This document shows, piece after piece, positions 1 through 5,345 of a DNA stretch of 5,397 bases. Within the stretch, counting starts at the first letter, position 1; each line of letters opens with the position of its first letter. The stretch comes from Lachnospiraceae bacterium UBA3332. GTDB lineage: Bacteria; Bacillota; Clostridia; Lachnospirales; Lachnospiraceae. Where the stretch lies: the NCBI GenBank assembly GCA_002361095.1, contig DERU01000245.1, forward strand, positions 1 to 5,397, in the 5' to 3' direction. Made by a program: the position numbers and the translations under genes. Under the pieces are notes generated by a model. The model was not told the origin of the DNA, did not search any database, and was given only the letters and a program-made list of their open reading frames with translations.

Positions 1-106
1 TCCGCGCCTTCCCCGCCGTCTGCTCTCCGGTTTGCCCAAGGTCTTCCCCCCCATGAAAAGTAACGGCTGAACTGTTACACGATTCCCGTGATTTGCGCGC
101 GGGGTA
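1..106. other. Window edge, no supported gene
   Basis: All three forward frames close early (stops at 52-54, 61-63 and 68-70). The stretch could carry the last codons of an upstream + strand gene, but no protein family is recognisable in any frame. On the minus strand an ATG near position 53 opens towards the window edge, but it has no Shine-Dalgarno and gives a low-complexity Gly/Arg-rich peptide, so I do not call it. A 7-bp stem (60-66 with 72-78, one G-U pair, 5-nt loop) follows the last stop. It has no T-tract, so it is not a convincing terminator. Confidence 0.4.
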
Positions 107-135
107 TTGATAAAAGGATATGGAAGTACTATAAT
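107..135 (+). promoter_or_regulatory. Sigma-A type promoter of the EamA gene
   Basis: TTGATA at 107-112 is followed by a 17-nt spacer and a perfect TATAAT at 130-135. Transcription should begin near 142, giving a 5' leader of about 64 nt before the ATG at 206. The spacing and the consensus -10 make this the best promoter in the window. No operator is obvious around it. Confidence 0.8.
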
Positions 136-193
136 AACGTTGGGATCGGTCGGGGAGAAGCGGTTATGCCGGCCGGGATCAGAAACAGGATAC

Positions 194-199
194 AGGAGG
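194..199 (+). promoter_or_regulatory. Ribosome binding site fixing the EamA start
   Basis: AGGAGG lies 6 nt before the ATG at 206. The same frame is open upstream to a TTG at 107, but that TTG is the promoter -35 box, so it cannot be on the transcript. This site therefore decides the start. Confidence 0.85.
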
Positions 200-205
200 C
201 GGAGT

Positions 206-619
206 ATGTGGCTTTTATTTGCGGTATTGTCGGCGGTTTTCGCGGCGCTTACTTCTATACTGGCCAAAATCGGTATTGAGGGTGTGAATTCAAACCTTGC
301 CACAGCGATACGGACGGTAGTCGTTGTCCTGATGTCATGGGGAATGGTTTTTCTGACGAATACGCAGGGCGGGATTGCGCAGATCAGTAAGAAGAGCTGG
401 ATATTTCTCATTCTTTCCGGGCTGGCAACCGGTGCGTCCTGGCTGTGTTATTACAGGGCGCTGCAGATGGGGGAGGTATCAAAGGTAGCGCCGATCGATA
501 AAATGAGCGTGGTGATCACGCTGGTATTGGCGTTTATCTTCCTTGGCGAGGAGTTTACCACACGGTCGCTGATCGGCTGCGTACTGATTGGGGCGGGGAC
601 TTTGGTTATGGTTTTGTGA
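206..619 (+). CDS. EamA-family (DMT superfamily) half-size transporter, 137 aa
   Basis: This is a small integral membrane protein with a single EamA repeat, probably of five transmembrane segments (about residues 2-20, 31-50, 64-83, 94-112 and 117-137). Family features seen are the charged residue at the end of helix 1 (AKIGIEGVNSN, residues 20-30), the conserved arginine of helix 2 (TAIRT, 33-37), the YYRALQMGEVSKVAPIDK segment (82-99), and FIFLGEEFT (110-118), which resembles the repeat-terminal motif of EamA proteins. Full-length EamA transporters carry two such repeats in about 300 aa; single-repeat members of about 140 aa are common in Firmicutes and presumably work as dimers, as small multidrug transporters do. 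The substrate is unknown; the family exports metabolites, amino acids or drugs. The gene has its own promoter and RBS. I see no terminator after its stop, so some readthrough into the ABC-F leader is possible. The family call is firm; the function is open. Confidence 0.85.
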   Translation: MWLLFAVLSAVFAALTSILAKIGIEGVNSNLATAIRTVVVVLMSWGMVFLTNTQGGIAQISKKSWIFLILSGLATGASWLCYYRALQMGEVSKVAPIDKMSVVITLVLAFIFLGEEFTTRSLIGCVLIGAGTLVMVL

Positions 620-636
620 TTGGTTGGTTTGCGCGG

Positions 637-666
637 TTGACAGTACGGTTTCGGGTGTGCTATGAT
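637..666 (+). promoter_or_regulatory. Extended -10 sigma-A promoter of the ABC-F leader
   Basis: Consensus TTGACA at 637-642, an 18-nt spacer, then TATGAT at 661-666 preceded by TGC (658-660), an extended -10 element. It begins 18 nt after the EamA stop codon. A start site near 673 would give a leader of about 310 nt before the ABC-F ATG at 985. A strong constitutive promoter ahead of a terminator-bearing leader fits control by premature termination better than control at initiation. Confidence 0.75.
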
Positions 667-752
667 GATCGGGAGTTGTGGAAAGACAAGGTTACGGTTT
701 GGTCTTGGATGAATTGTAACGGCGGAATGGATATACGGCGGCAGGAGGAGAG

Positions 753-767
753 ATGAGTAGCAGATAA
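753..767 (+). CDS. Putative four-codon leader ORF (MSSR-stop)
   Basis: ATG AGT AGC AGA TAA is preceded by AGGAGGAG at 743-750, the strongest Shine-Dalgarno-like match in the leader, with the ATG at 753. No longer frame uses this site well: a 15-codon frame (709-756) and its internal ATG at 727 lack good ribosome binding sites and end at a TGA overlapping this ATG. The stop lies 12 nt before the base of a leader helix that begins at 779/780, so a ribosome held on the last codon or stop would reach about to that base. Very short upstream ORFs of this kind act in ribosome-mediated attenuation of some ABC-F resistance genes, for example Listeria lmo0919 (from memory). The role here is inferred. 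Confidence 0.45.
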   Translation: MSSR

Positions 768-773
768 TTTGAA

Positions 774-899
774 ATGGTTACAGACAAACGAGGTAGTGTC
801 AAAGCCTGTCAGGACAGGTTTGTTTGTGTATGCCGGATCAGATTATCTCACCGTTGCCCCTTTATGTTTGCGGAAGGAATTCATTCTTTGCGTATATAG
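774..899 (+). CDS. Possible 41-codon leader peptide
   Basis: An ATG 6 nt after the stop of the four-codon frame opens a 41-codon reading frame ending at TAG (897-899). It begins MVTDKRGSVKACQD and is rich in Cys and Arg further on. It has no Shine-Dalgarno at normal spacing (AGGAGG at 743-748 is about 25 nt away), so it would need reinitiation or coupling to the mini-ORF. Its position is suggestive: translating ribosomes would cover the antiterminator strand (817-830), and the stop lies 16 nt before the terminator stem, leaving the terminator free to fold. It could equally be an accidental open frame. Confidence 0.25.
   Translation: MVTDKRGSVKACQDRFVCVCRIRLSHRCPFMFAEGIHSLRI
779..830 (+). promoter_or_regulatory. 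Attenuator leader: anti-antiterminator and antiterminator strands
   Basis: Two exclusive pairings share one strand. First, 780-789 (ACAGACAAAC) pairs with 818-827 (GTTTGTTTGT) over 10 bp with one G-U, extendable by a U-G at 779/828, and encloses an inner hairpin (CCTGT 805-809 with ACAGG 814-818; base 818 can serve only one helix at a time). Second, 817-830 (GGTTTGTTTGTGTA) pairs with 931-944 (TACAAAAACAGGCC), the loop edge and 3' arm of the downstream terminator: 13 of 14 positions pair, two as G-U, with one G-A mismatch at 826/935. The first state leaves the terminator free; the second destroys it. A ribosome at the leader ORFs could tip the balance by opening 780-789. Pairings are read from the sequence; the regulatory logic is inferred. 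Confidence 0.6.
869..894 (+). other. Leader hairpin between antiterminator strands
   Basis: Bases 869-880 are complementary to 883-894 at 11 of 12 positions (two G-U pairs, one G-G mismatch), around the EcoRI-like GAATTC centre. The innermost pairs must open to form a loop. It lies between the two antiterminator strands, so it could fold as a compact side stem and bring 817-830 close to 931-944. No T-tract follows, so it is not itself a terminator. Confidence 0.45.
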
Positions 900-915
900 A
901 GAGGTTATGAGACGT

Positions 916-954
916 GGGTCTGTTTTTGGGTACAAAAACAGGCCCGTTTTGTTT
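916..954 (+). terminator. Intrinsic terminator in the ABC-F leader (attenuator)
   Basis: GGGTCTGTTTTTG (916-928) pairs with CAAAAACAGGCCC (933-945) over 13 bp with one T-G pair and a 4-nt GGTA loop. It is followed by GTTTTGTTT (946-954), a U-rich release tract. It sits about 240 nt after the predicted transcription start and ends 30 nt before the ABC-F start codon, so unless it is prevented from forming the ABC-F gene is not transcribed from its own promoter. Confidence 0.8.
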
Positions 955-969
955 GACGGGAAATTTGGG

Positions 970-976
970 AAAGGAG
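970..976 (+). promoter_or_regulatory. Ribosome binding site fixing the ABC-F start
   Basis: AAAGGAG lies 8 nt before ATG 985. The reading frame is open for 72 more codons upstream (to a TTG at 769), but that stretch runs through the leader helices and terminator and its TTG has no Shine-Dalgarno, so the start is 985. Confidence 0.85.
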
Positions 977-984
977 AGCAGAAT

Positions 985-2529
985 ATGCTACAGATCAAAA
1001 ATCTTACGATTACACATAAAAAGGATCTCCGTACCATTGTGGAGCATTTTTCCTGTACGTTAAACGAAGGGGACAAGGCGGTCATTGTAGGGGAAGAGGG
1101 AAACGGAAAATCCACGCTTTTGAAATGGCTTTATGATCCGGAGTCCATAGACGGTTATGCGCAGGCCCGGGGGGAGCGGATTACGAACCGGGAGCGGCTT
1201 GCATGGCTGCCGCAGGAACTTCCTGTCACGGACCGGCATAAGACGGTGTATGAGTTTTTTTCGGAGCGGGAAGGCTTTTTTGATAAAAGTCCCAAAGAGC
1301 TAAACCGGCTTGCGGCCAGGTTGTATGTATCCCCCGACTTTTTTTACAGAGAACAGCGGATGGAGACGCTGTCCGGCGGGGAAAAGGTCAAGGCCCAGAT
1401 CATGCGTCTTTTGCTGGCGGATCCCACTGTGCTATTGTTGGACGAACCGTCCAATGACATTGACATCGAAACGCTTGCGTGGCTGGAAGGACTGATACGG
1501 GACTGGGAGAGGATCGTGCTTTTCATTTCCCATGACGAGACGCTGATCGAAAATTCGGCGAACATGGTCATTCATTTGGAGCAGCTGCGCAGAAAGAGCG
1601 TCAGCCGTTATACGGTGGCGCATATGCCTTTTTTACAGTACAAAAAGGAACGGGGGGAGGCTTTTGAAAACCAGAGGCGGCAGGCGCTGAATGACCGGAG
1701 GGAGAAGAAAATCCGGGACGAAAAGCTGCACAGGATCGAACAGAGTGTGGCCGGTAAATTGGAGCATATTTCCAAGGCGGAGCGGGATGCGCCCGGAAGG
1801 CTGTTGAAAAAGAAAATGAAGGCGGTCAAAAGCATGGAGCACCGTTTTGAACGGGAGGATGCCGAAATGGCGCAGATGCCGGAGGAAGAGTCCGCCATTT
1901 ATTTCCGTTTGGGGGAAAACAGCGCGGCGATTCCGGCGGGAAAGACGGTACTGGAGTATGGGGCCGAGGCTTTGTATACGCCGGATGGGGAGCGGGTTCT
2001 TGCCAGGAATCTTTTTCTGCGGGTGCGAGGCCCCGAGAAAATATGTATCACGGGCAAAAACGGGGCGGGGAAAACGACCCTGCTCAGGCGGCTGGCGGAG
2101 GAACTGCTTTGCAGGTCAGATGTCCGTGCAGCTTATATGCCGCAGAATTATGAGGAACAGCTTGCTTTGGATATGTCGCCGGTGGAATATCTGGACAGTA
2201 CAGGGGATGAAAAGGAGCGGACCAAAATCCGCACGTTTTTGGGATCCCTTAAATTTACGGCAGACGAGATGAGACGGCCCGTGGCCGAGTTGTCGGGAGG
2301 GCAAAAGGCAAAGGTGCTTCTTCTGAAAATGAGCATAGAACATGTCAACGTATTGGTTTTGGATGAACCGACGCGCAACTTTTCCCCGTTGTCGGGAGGG
2401 GTAATCCGCAAAATGCTGGCGGATTTCCCGGGGGCGATCATCAGCATTTCACATGATAGGAAATATATCGGCGAAGTGTGCGGAAAGGTTTATGAATTGA
2501 CGCAGGAGGGACTGCGGGACAGATTTTAA
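985..2529 (+). CDS. ABC-F family ATPase, ribosome-acting (possible antibiotic resistance), 514 aa
   Basis: Soluble protein with two ABC ATPase domains and no membrane segments, the ABC-F pattern. Domain 1: Walker A GEEGNGKST (36-44), signature LSGGEK (129-134), Walker B VLLLDEP (149-155) followed by SNDID, switch histidine H183. A charged, probably coiled-coil linker (about 210-300, many Lys/Arg/Glu) corresponds to the P-site tRNA-interacting motif. Domain 2: Walker A GKNGAGKTT (357-365), signature LSGGQK (436-441), Walker B VLVLDEP (456-462), H490. Both catalytic glutamates (E154, E461) are present. Known ABC-F proteins bind the ribosomal E site and either displace antibiotics (Lsa, Vga, Msr, OptrA, VmlR) or help stalled ribosomes. 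The length matches resistance-type members, but the drug range cannot be read from sequence. After the second Walker B it has TRNFSPLSGG instead of TNHLD, which I associate with a clostridial subgroup. The attenuator leader upstream supports induction by ribosome-targeting drugs. The family call is firm, resistance is inferred. Confidence 0.93.
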   Translation: MLQIKNLTITHKKDLRTIVEHFSCTLNEGDKAVIVGEEGNGKSTLLKWLYDPESIDGYAQARGERITNRERLAWLPQELPVTDRHKTVYEFFSEREGFFDKSPKELNRLAARLYVSPDFFYREQRMETLSGGEKVKAQIMRLLLADPTVLLLDEPSNDIDIETLAWLEGLIRDWERIVLFISHDETLIENSANMVIHLEQLRRKSVSRYTVAHMPFLQYKKERGEAFENQRRQALNDRREKKIRDEKLHRIEQSVAGKLEHISKAERDAPGRLLKKKMKAVKSMEHRFEREDAEMAQMPEEESAIYFRLGENSAAIPAGKTVLEYGAEALYTPDGERVLARNLFLRVRGPEKICITGKNGAGKTTLLRRLAEELLCRSDVRAAYMPQNYEEQLALDMSPVEYLDSTGDEKERTKIRTFLGSLKFTADEMRRPVAELSGGQKAKVLLLKMSIEHVNVLVLDEPTRNFSPLSGGVIRKMLADFPGAIISISHDRKYIGEVCGKVYELTQEGLRDRF

Positions 2530-2558
2530 AATATTACCCGTTTTTCACAGATCGTCCT

Positions 2559-2586
2559 TTGCAAACGGGGTGGGATTTCGTATGAT
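2559..2586 (+). promoter_or_regulatory. Probable promoter of the oxidoreductase gene
   Basis: TTGCAA (2559-2564), a 16-nt spacer, then TATGAT (2581-2586). Transcription would start near 2593, giving a leader of only about 24 nt that still contains the Shine-Dalgarno GGGAGGAG (2604-2611). A 7-bp stem (CCCGTTT 2537-2543 with AAACGGG 2563-2569) overlaps the -35 box; without a T-tract it is a poor terminator and might instead be an operator-like symmetry. Readthrough from the ABC-F gene is also possible. Confidence 0.5.
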
Positions 2587-2616
2587 AGAGAAAACGGAAG
2601 CAAGGGAGGAGAAGGT

Positions 2617-5247
2617 ATGGACATACCGGTGATTTACAGCGCGGATTCGGTAATTGCAGGGGGAAGTGCAAGAGCGTTGGAGGAGGCGTTTCACAGGGCA
2701 AAGAAGGGGGAACGTGTGGCCATGATCGTCCGGGATACGTTTCTTTGCACGGACATTTGCGCCGGGAACCGGTATCGGCTTGCGGAGGCGCAAAAGGAGC
2801 GGCTTCCAAAGACACTGTTTCTGGAAAACGGCTGTCTGCATCCGGACCGGTTCAAACGGTATCTGGAAGAGCAGTGCCGCAAAATGGGGATTCGCCTGTT
2901 CTATTTTATGTGGTACGTGGATTGTATGGAGCGGGAGGAGGGACTGCTTGTCAGGGCAGCCTCCAAAGGCGGGCTTTTTGGCATTGCCTGCCGCAAAGTG
3001 TCGGACATGCGGGAGGAGACAGAGGATCTCTCCTATCAGGCGTACGTGAAAAGCGGCGACAGCGGGGACTGGGATTTGCTGTGTGTGGAAGATGCCGGAA
3101 AGGAAGGATGCGGTCCGGAGGAAAACCTGTTTCGTTGTAAGAAAGCCCTGTTGGAGGAGTTTGCCCTTCGCAGCAAAAAAAATCCGGAAATGGCGTTGGG
3201 GCGGTTTGCGCTTAGGGGATACGGCAGACCGCTGTCCGGCCGGACGCGGGAAAACGCAGCGGCAGTTTTTCCGGGAAAGACAGGAAAGACCCGGGAAGGG
3301 GTCTACGACGTTGTGGTGGTGGGGGGAGGAACCTCCGGCGTCATGGCGGCGATTTATGCGGCGCGCCGCGGGGCAAAAACGGCGCTGCTGGAGCCCAATT
3401 TTGAACTGGGGGGAACCGGAACCGTGGGAGGGGTCAATACCTATTGGTTCGGCCGGCGTTTTTTGGACGTGGAAGAGGTGGACGCAGAGATTGCCAGGAT
3501 ATACGAACAGTGCCGCATGAAAAGGAAGCCGGGGATATGGAGCGGGCATGACGATTTTCACGCGGGTGTGCGGGGATATGTGTATTTAAAGCTTTGCAGG
3601 CAGGCGGGGGTGGAACTGCATTTCGGGGAATTGGTATATGAGACGCGTGCGGAAGGGGACAGAATCGTTTCCGTGACCGCCGCAGGGGATTTTGGCAGCC
3701 GGACATACCGGGGGGAAATCATTCTGGATGCCACCGGGGATGGGGATGTGGCCGTTTTGGCGGGGGCGGACAGCGTTTACGGAAACGAAAGAGATTACAT
3801 CACGTATTGGGCCTCCCTTGCACAGTACGTATCGCCTGAGCGGTATAAAAATAATTTTTCCTGCATGGTATGCGCTTTCGACCCGGTAAATTATACGGAT
3901 TTTATTATACAGGGCAGGAAGCTGGGGGACGATATGTTTGACCACGGAAGCTATGTGAGTATGCGGGAGAGCCGGCATATCAGGGGAAAAACCTGCGTCA
4001 CCCTGCGGGACCTGCTGTGTTACCGCACCTATGAGGACGGTTTGTACACTTGTTTTTCCAATTATGATCCGAAAGGAAAAGTGACGGCGGATCTTGTGTA
4101 CGGGGGAATGCTGCCCCAGCAAACCCATATTCAGATGCCGTTGTCGGCGCTTATGCCGGTTACGCCTGCGGGGGAGCGGATACAAGGGCTGTATGTGCTG
4201 GGAAAAGCGGTTTCGGCTACCCACAATGTGTTTCCCAGCATCCGGATGCAGCCGGATTTGATGCATCAGGGGGCAGTGATGGGGCTGTTGGCGGCGGAAA
4301 GCATAAAGAGGGGGACGGTTCCGGAAGGACTGCCCCATAAGGAGCGGAAATCCATGGTGGAGAAAGCCACCGGGGACGCTTTGTTTATGCCGCCTGCCAG
4401 GGAAGCGGTCCGGGACATGGTATACCGCATCGGCGAAAAGAGCAGGACGCATTGGGTGGATGTGCCTTTTGTCTATGAAGAGGAAAAGCGCAGCGAGATT
4501 GCGGAAGTTTTGTGCGCCGCGCCGCAGGAGTGCCTGCCGGCGATCTTTGAGCGGCTTTTGACAGAGCAAAACCAGGAGGTCAGGAAACGGCTCATCGCCT
4601 GCGCCCTTTGGCACGGGGAGGATAGGTGGACGCAGGAATTTTGCCGGATGCTCTGCCGCCGGCTAGAGGAAGCGGGGAGCGCATTGCCGGAAAGAAAAGG
4701 GGGTATTAGCTGTGTGCAGCTGCTTCCGGATCACGGTGTGATGCCCGAAACGGTTTACGGACTGAATCTGCTGGCCTGGAGCCGGAAAAAATGTATTTTG
4801 GAGCCTTTCGGGCTGGTTTTGGAAAGGCTTAAGGGGCAGGCCCGGGATTACCGCGATCTTCGCAAGGGAACCTACCATTATGTGGAAGCGTTTGCTTATG
4901 TGGCGGAACGGACCGGTTTTGCACCATTTGCGCCCATGCTGGAAGAACTTCTCGGATTTGAGGAACTTAGGGAGCCGGACGGACAGGATGCGCTGATGGC
5001 GGATCGTTTGTGGATTTTGGTACTGGTTTTAAACAGGGCGCTGGCCCGCCTGGGCAGACTGTCCGGATACGAAGGCCTGACAGCGCTTTTGGGGCAGGAA
5101 CGGACGGCAATCCGGCTCTCCGCTGTCCGGGAACTGGAAACGCTGACAGGGGAACGCCACGGCGCCGACGGACATATTTGGGACAGGGTTATACGCACAA
5201 ACCCTAAAATTCTGACCGTACAACCCGTAAAAGAGCGGTACTGGTAA
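2617..5247 (+). CDS. FAD-dependent oxidoreductase (FAD_oxidored-like) with degenerate N-terminal repeat and helical C-terminus, 876 aa
   Basis: Predicted cytoplasmic flavoprotein; no signal peptide or membrane segment. The working FAD domain starts near residue 229: YDVVVVGGGTSG (230-241) is the Rossmann GxGxxG, E259 ends strand 2 and should hold the ribose, ELGGTGTVGGVN (264-275) is the flavin-side loop, DATGDGD (371-377) is the second FAD motif, and YVLGKAVSATHNVFPSIRMQP (526-546) matches the C-terminal FAD-closing segment of the FAD_oxidored (PF12831) group. Residues 1 to about 135 resemble a degenerate copy of the same fold (GGSARA at 15-20 aligns with GGGTSG). Residues from about 570 to 876 are helical with HEAT-like stretches such as 620-665 and 815-850. 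Typical members are about 400-600 aa, so both ends are additions. Start chosen from ATG 2617 with GGGAGGAG at 2604-2611. The substrate and electron acceptor are unknown; neighbours give no pathway clue. A terminator follows directly. Confidence 0.85.
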   Translation: MDIPVIYSADSVIAGGSARALEEAFHRAKKGERVAMIVRDTFLCTDICAGNRYRLAEAQKERLPKTLFLENGCLHPDRFKRYLEEQCRKMGIRLFYFMWYVDCMEREEGLLVRAASKGGLFGIACRKVSDMREETEDLSYQAYVKSGDSGDWDLLCVEDAGKEGCGPEENLFRCKKALLEEFALRSKKNPEMALGRFALRGYGRPLSGRTRENAAAVFPGKTGKTREGVYDVVVVGGGTSGVMAAIYAARRGAKTALLEPNFELGGTGTVGGVNTYWFGRRFLDVEEVDAEIARIYEQCRMKRKPGIWSGHDDFHAGVRGYVYLKLCRQAGVELHFGELVYETRAEGDRIVSVTAAGDFGSRTYRGEIILDATGDGDVAVLAGADSVYGNERDYITYWASLAQYVSPERYKNNFSCMVCAFDPVNYTDFIIQGRKLGDDMFDHGSYVSMRESRHIRGKTCVTLRDLLCYRTYEDGLYTCFSNYDPKGKVTADLVYGGMLPQQTHIQMPLSALMPVTPAGERIQGLYVLGKAVSATHNVFPSIRMQPDLMHQGAVMGLLAAESIKRGTVPEGLPHKERKSMVEKATGDALFMPPAREAVRDMVYRIGEKSRTHWVDVPFVYEEEKRSEIAEVLCAAPQECLPAIFERLLTEQNQEVRKRLIACALWHGEDRWTQEFCRMLCRRLEEAGSALPERKGGISCVQLLPDHGVMPETVYGLNLLAWSRKKCILEPFGLVLERLKGQARDYRDLRKGTYHYVEAFAYVAERTGFAPFAPMLEELLGFEELREPDGQDALMADRLWILVLVLNRALARLGRLSGYEGLTALLGQERTAIRLSAVRELETLTGERHGADGHIWDRVIRTNPKILTVQPVKERYW

Positions 5248-5263
5248 AAAAACGATGGGAAGC

Positions 5264-5307
5264 AAAGCGCCAACGGAGGAAGCAGGGGATCCGGAGGCGC
5301 TTTTTTT
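5264..5307 (+). terminator. Intrinsic terminator after the oxidoreductase gene
   Basis: AAAGCGCC (5264-5271) pairs with GGCGCTTT (5296-5303) around a 24-nt loop that can form a small inner CGGA/TCCG stem, followed by a run of seven T (5301-5307). It begins 17 nt after the stop codon. The T-run is also the outer arm of the palindrome that follows, so the two structures compete for these bases. Confidence 0.75.
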
Positions 5308-5345
5308 ATACGATAGGAAATTTTATTTCCTATCGTATAAAAAAA
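5301..5345. repeat. Perfect 21-bp inverted repeat with 3-nt loop
   Basis: Bases 5301-5321 are the exact reverse complement of 5325-5345, separated by TTT. The arms begin with seven T, continue TATACGATAGGAAAT, and the mirror arm ends in seven A. Because the T-run is at the 5' edge and the A-run at the 3' edge on either strand, neither direction gives a T-tract after the hairpin, so it is not a classical terminator alone. It may be a dispersed intergenic palindrome of the REP or MITE kind; similar CCTATCGTATAAA palindromes seem familiar from Lachnospiraceae, but that is memory, not a search. Confidence 0.8.

Noticed and set aside
90..105. CCCGTG/CGCGGG hairpin before the first promoter
   Set aside because: Six pairs including one G-U and no T-run; not enough for a terminator or riboswitch call.
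107..205. Extended EamA start at TTG 107
   Set aside because: This TTG is the promoter -35 box; transcription begins about 35 nt later, and AGGAGG precedes ATG 206.
769..984. 72-residue N-terminal extension of the ABC-F frame from TTG 769
   Set aside because: It lacks a Shine-Dalgarno, runs through the leader helices and terminator, and matches no ABC-F N-terminus; ATG 985 has a good RBS and starts with the usual MLQIKNL strand.
2537..2569. CCCGTTT/AAACGGG stem as terminator of the ABC-F gene
   Set aside because: The loop is 19 nt and no T-tract follows; it overlaps the downstream promoter -35, so it is at most an operator-like symmetry.
2545..3561. 338-residue minus-strand open frame
   Set aside because: Antisense shadow of the oxidoreductase gene, rich in Pro/His/Arg as expected from a GC-rich opposite strand, with no recognisable domain.
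3586..4614. 342-residue minus-strand open frame
   Set aside because: Opposite the conserved FAD motifs of the oxidoreductase; composition is shadow-like and no family is recognisable.
206..5247. A three-gene operon or combined resistance cassette
   Set aside because: Each gene has its own promoter candidate, the ABC-F gene is preceded by a terminator, and the products share no evident pathway.
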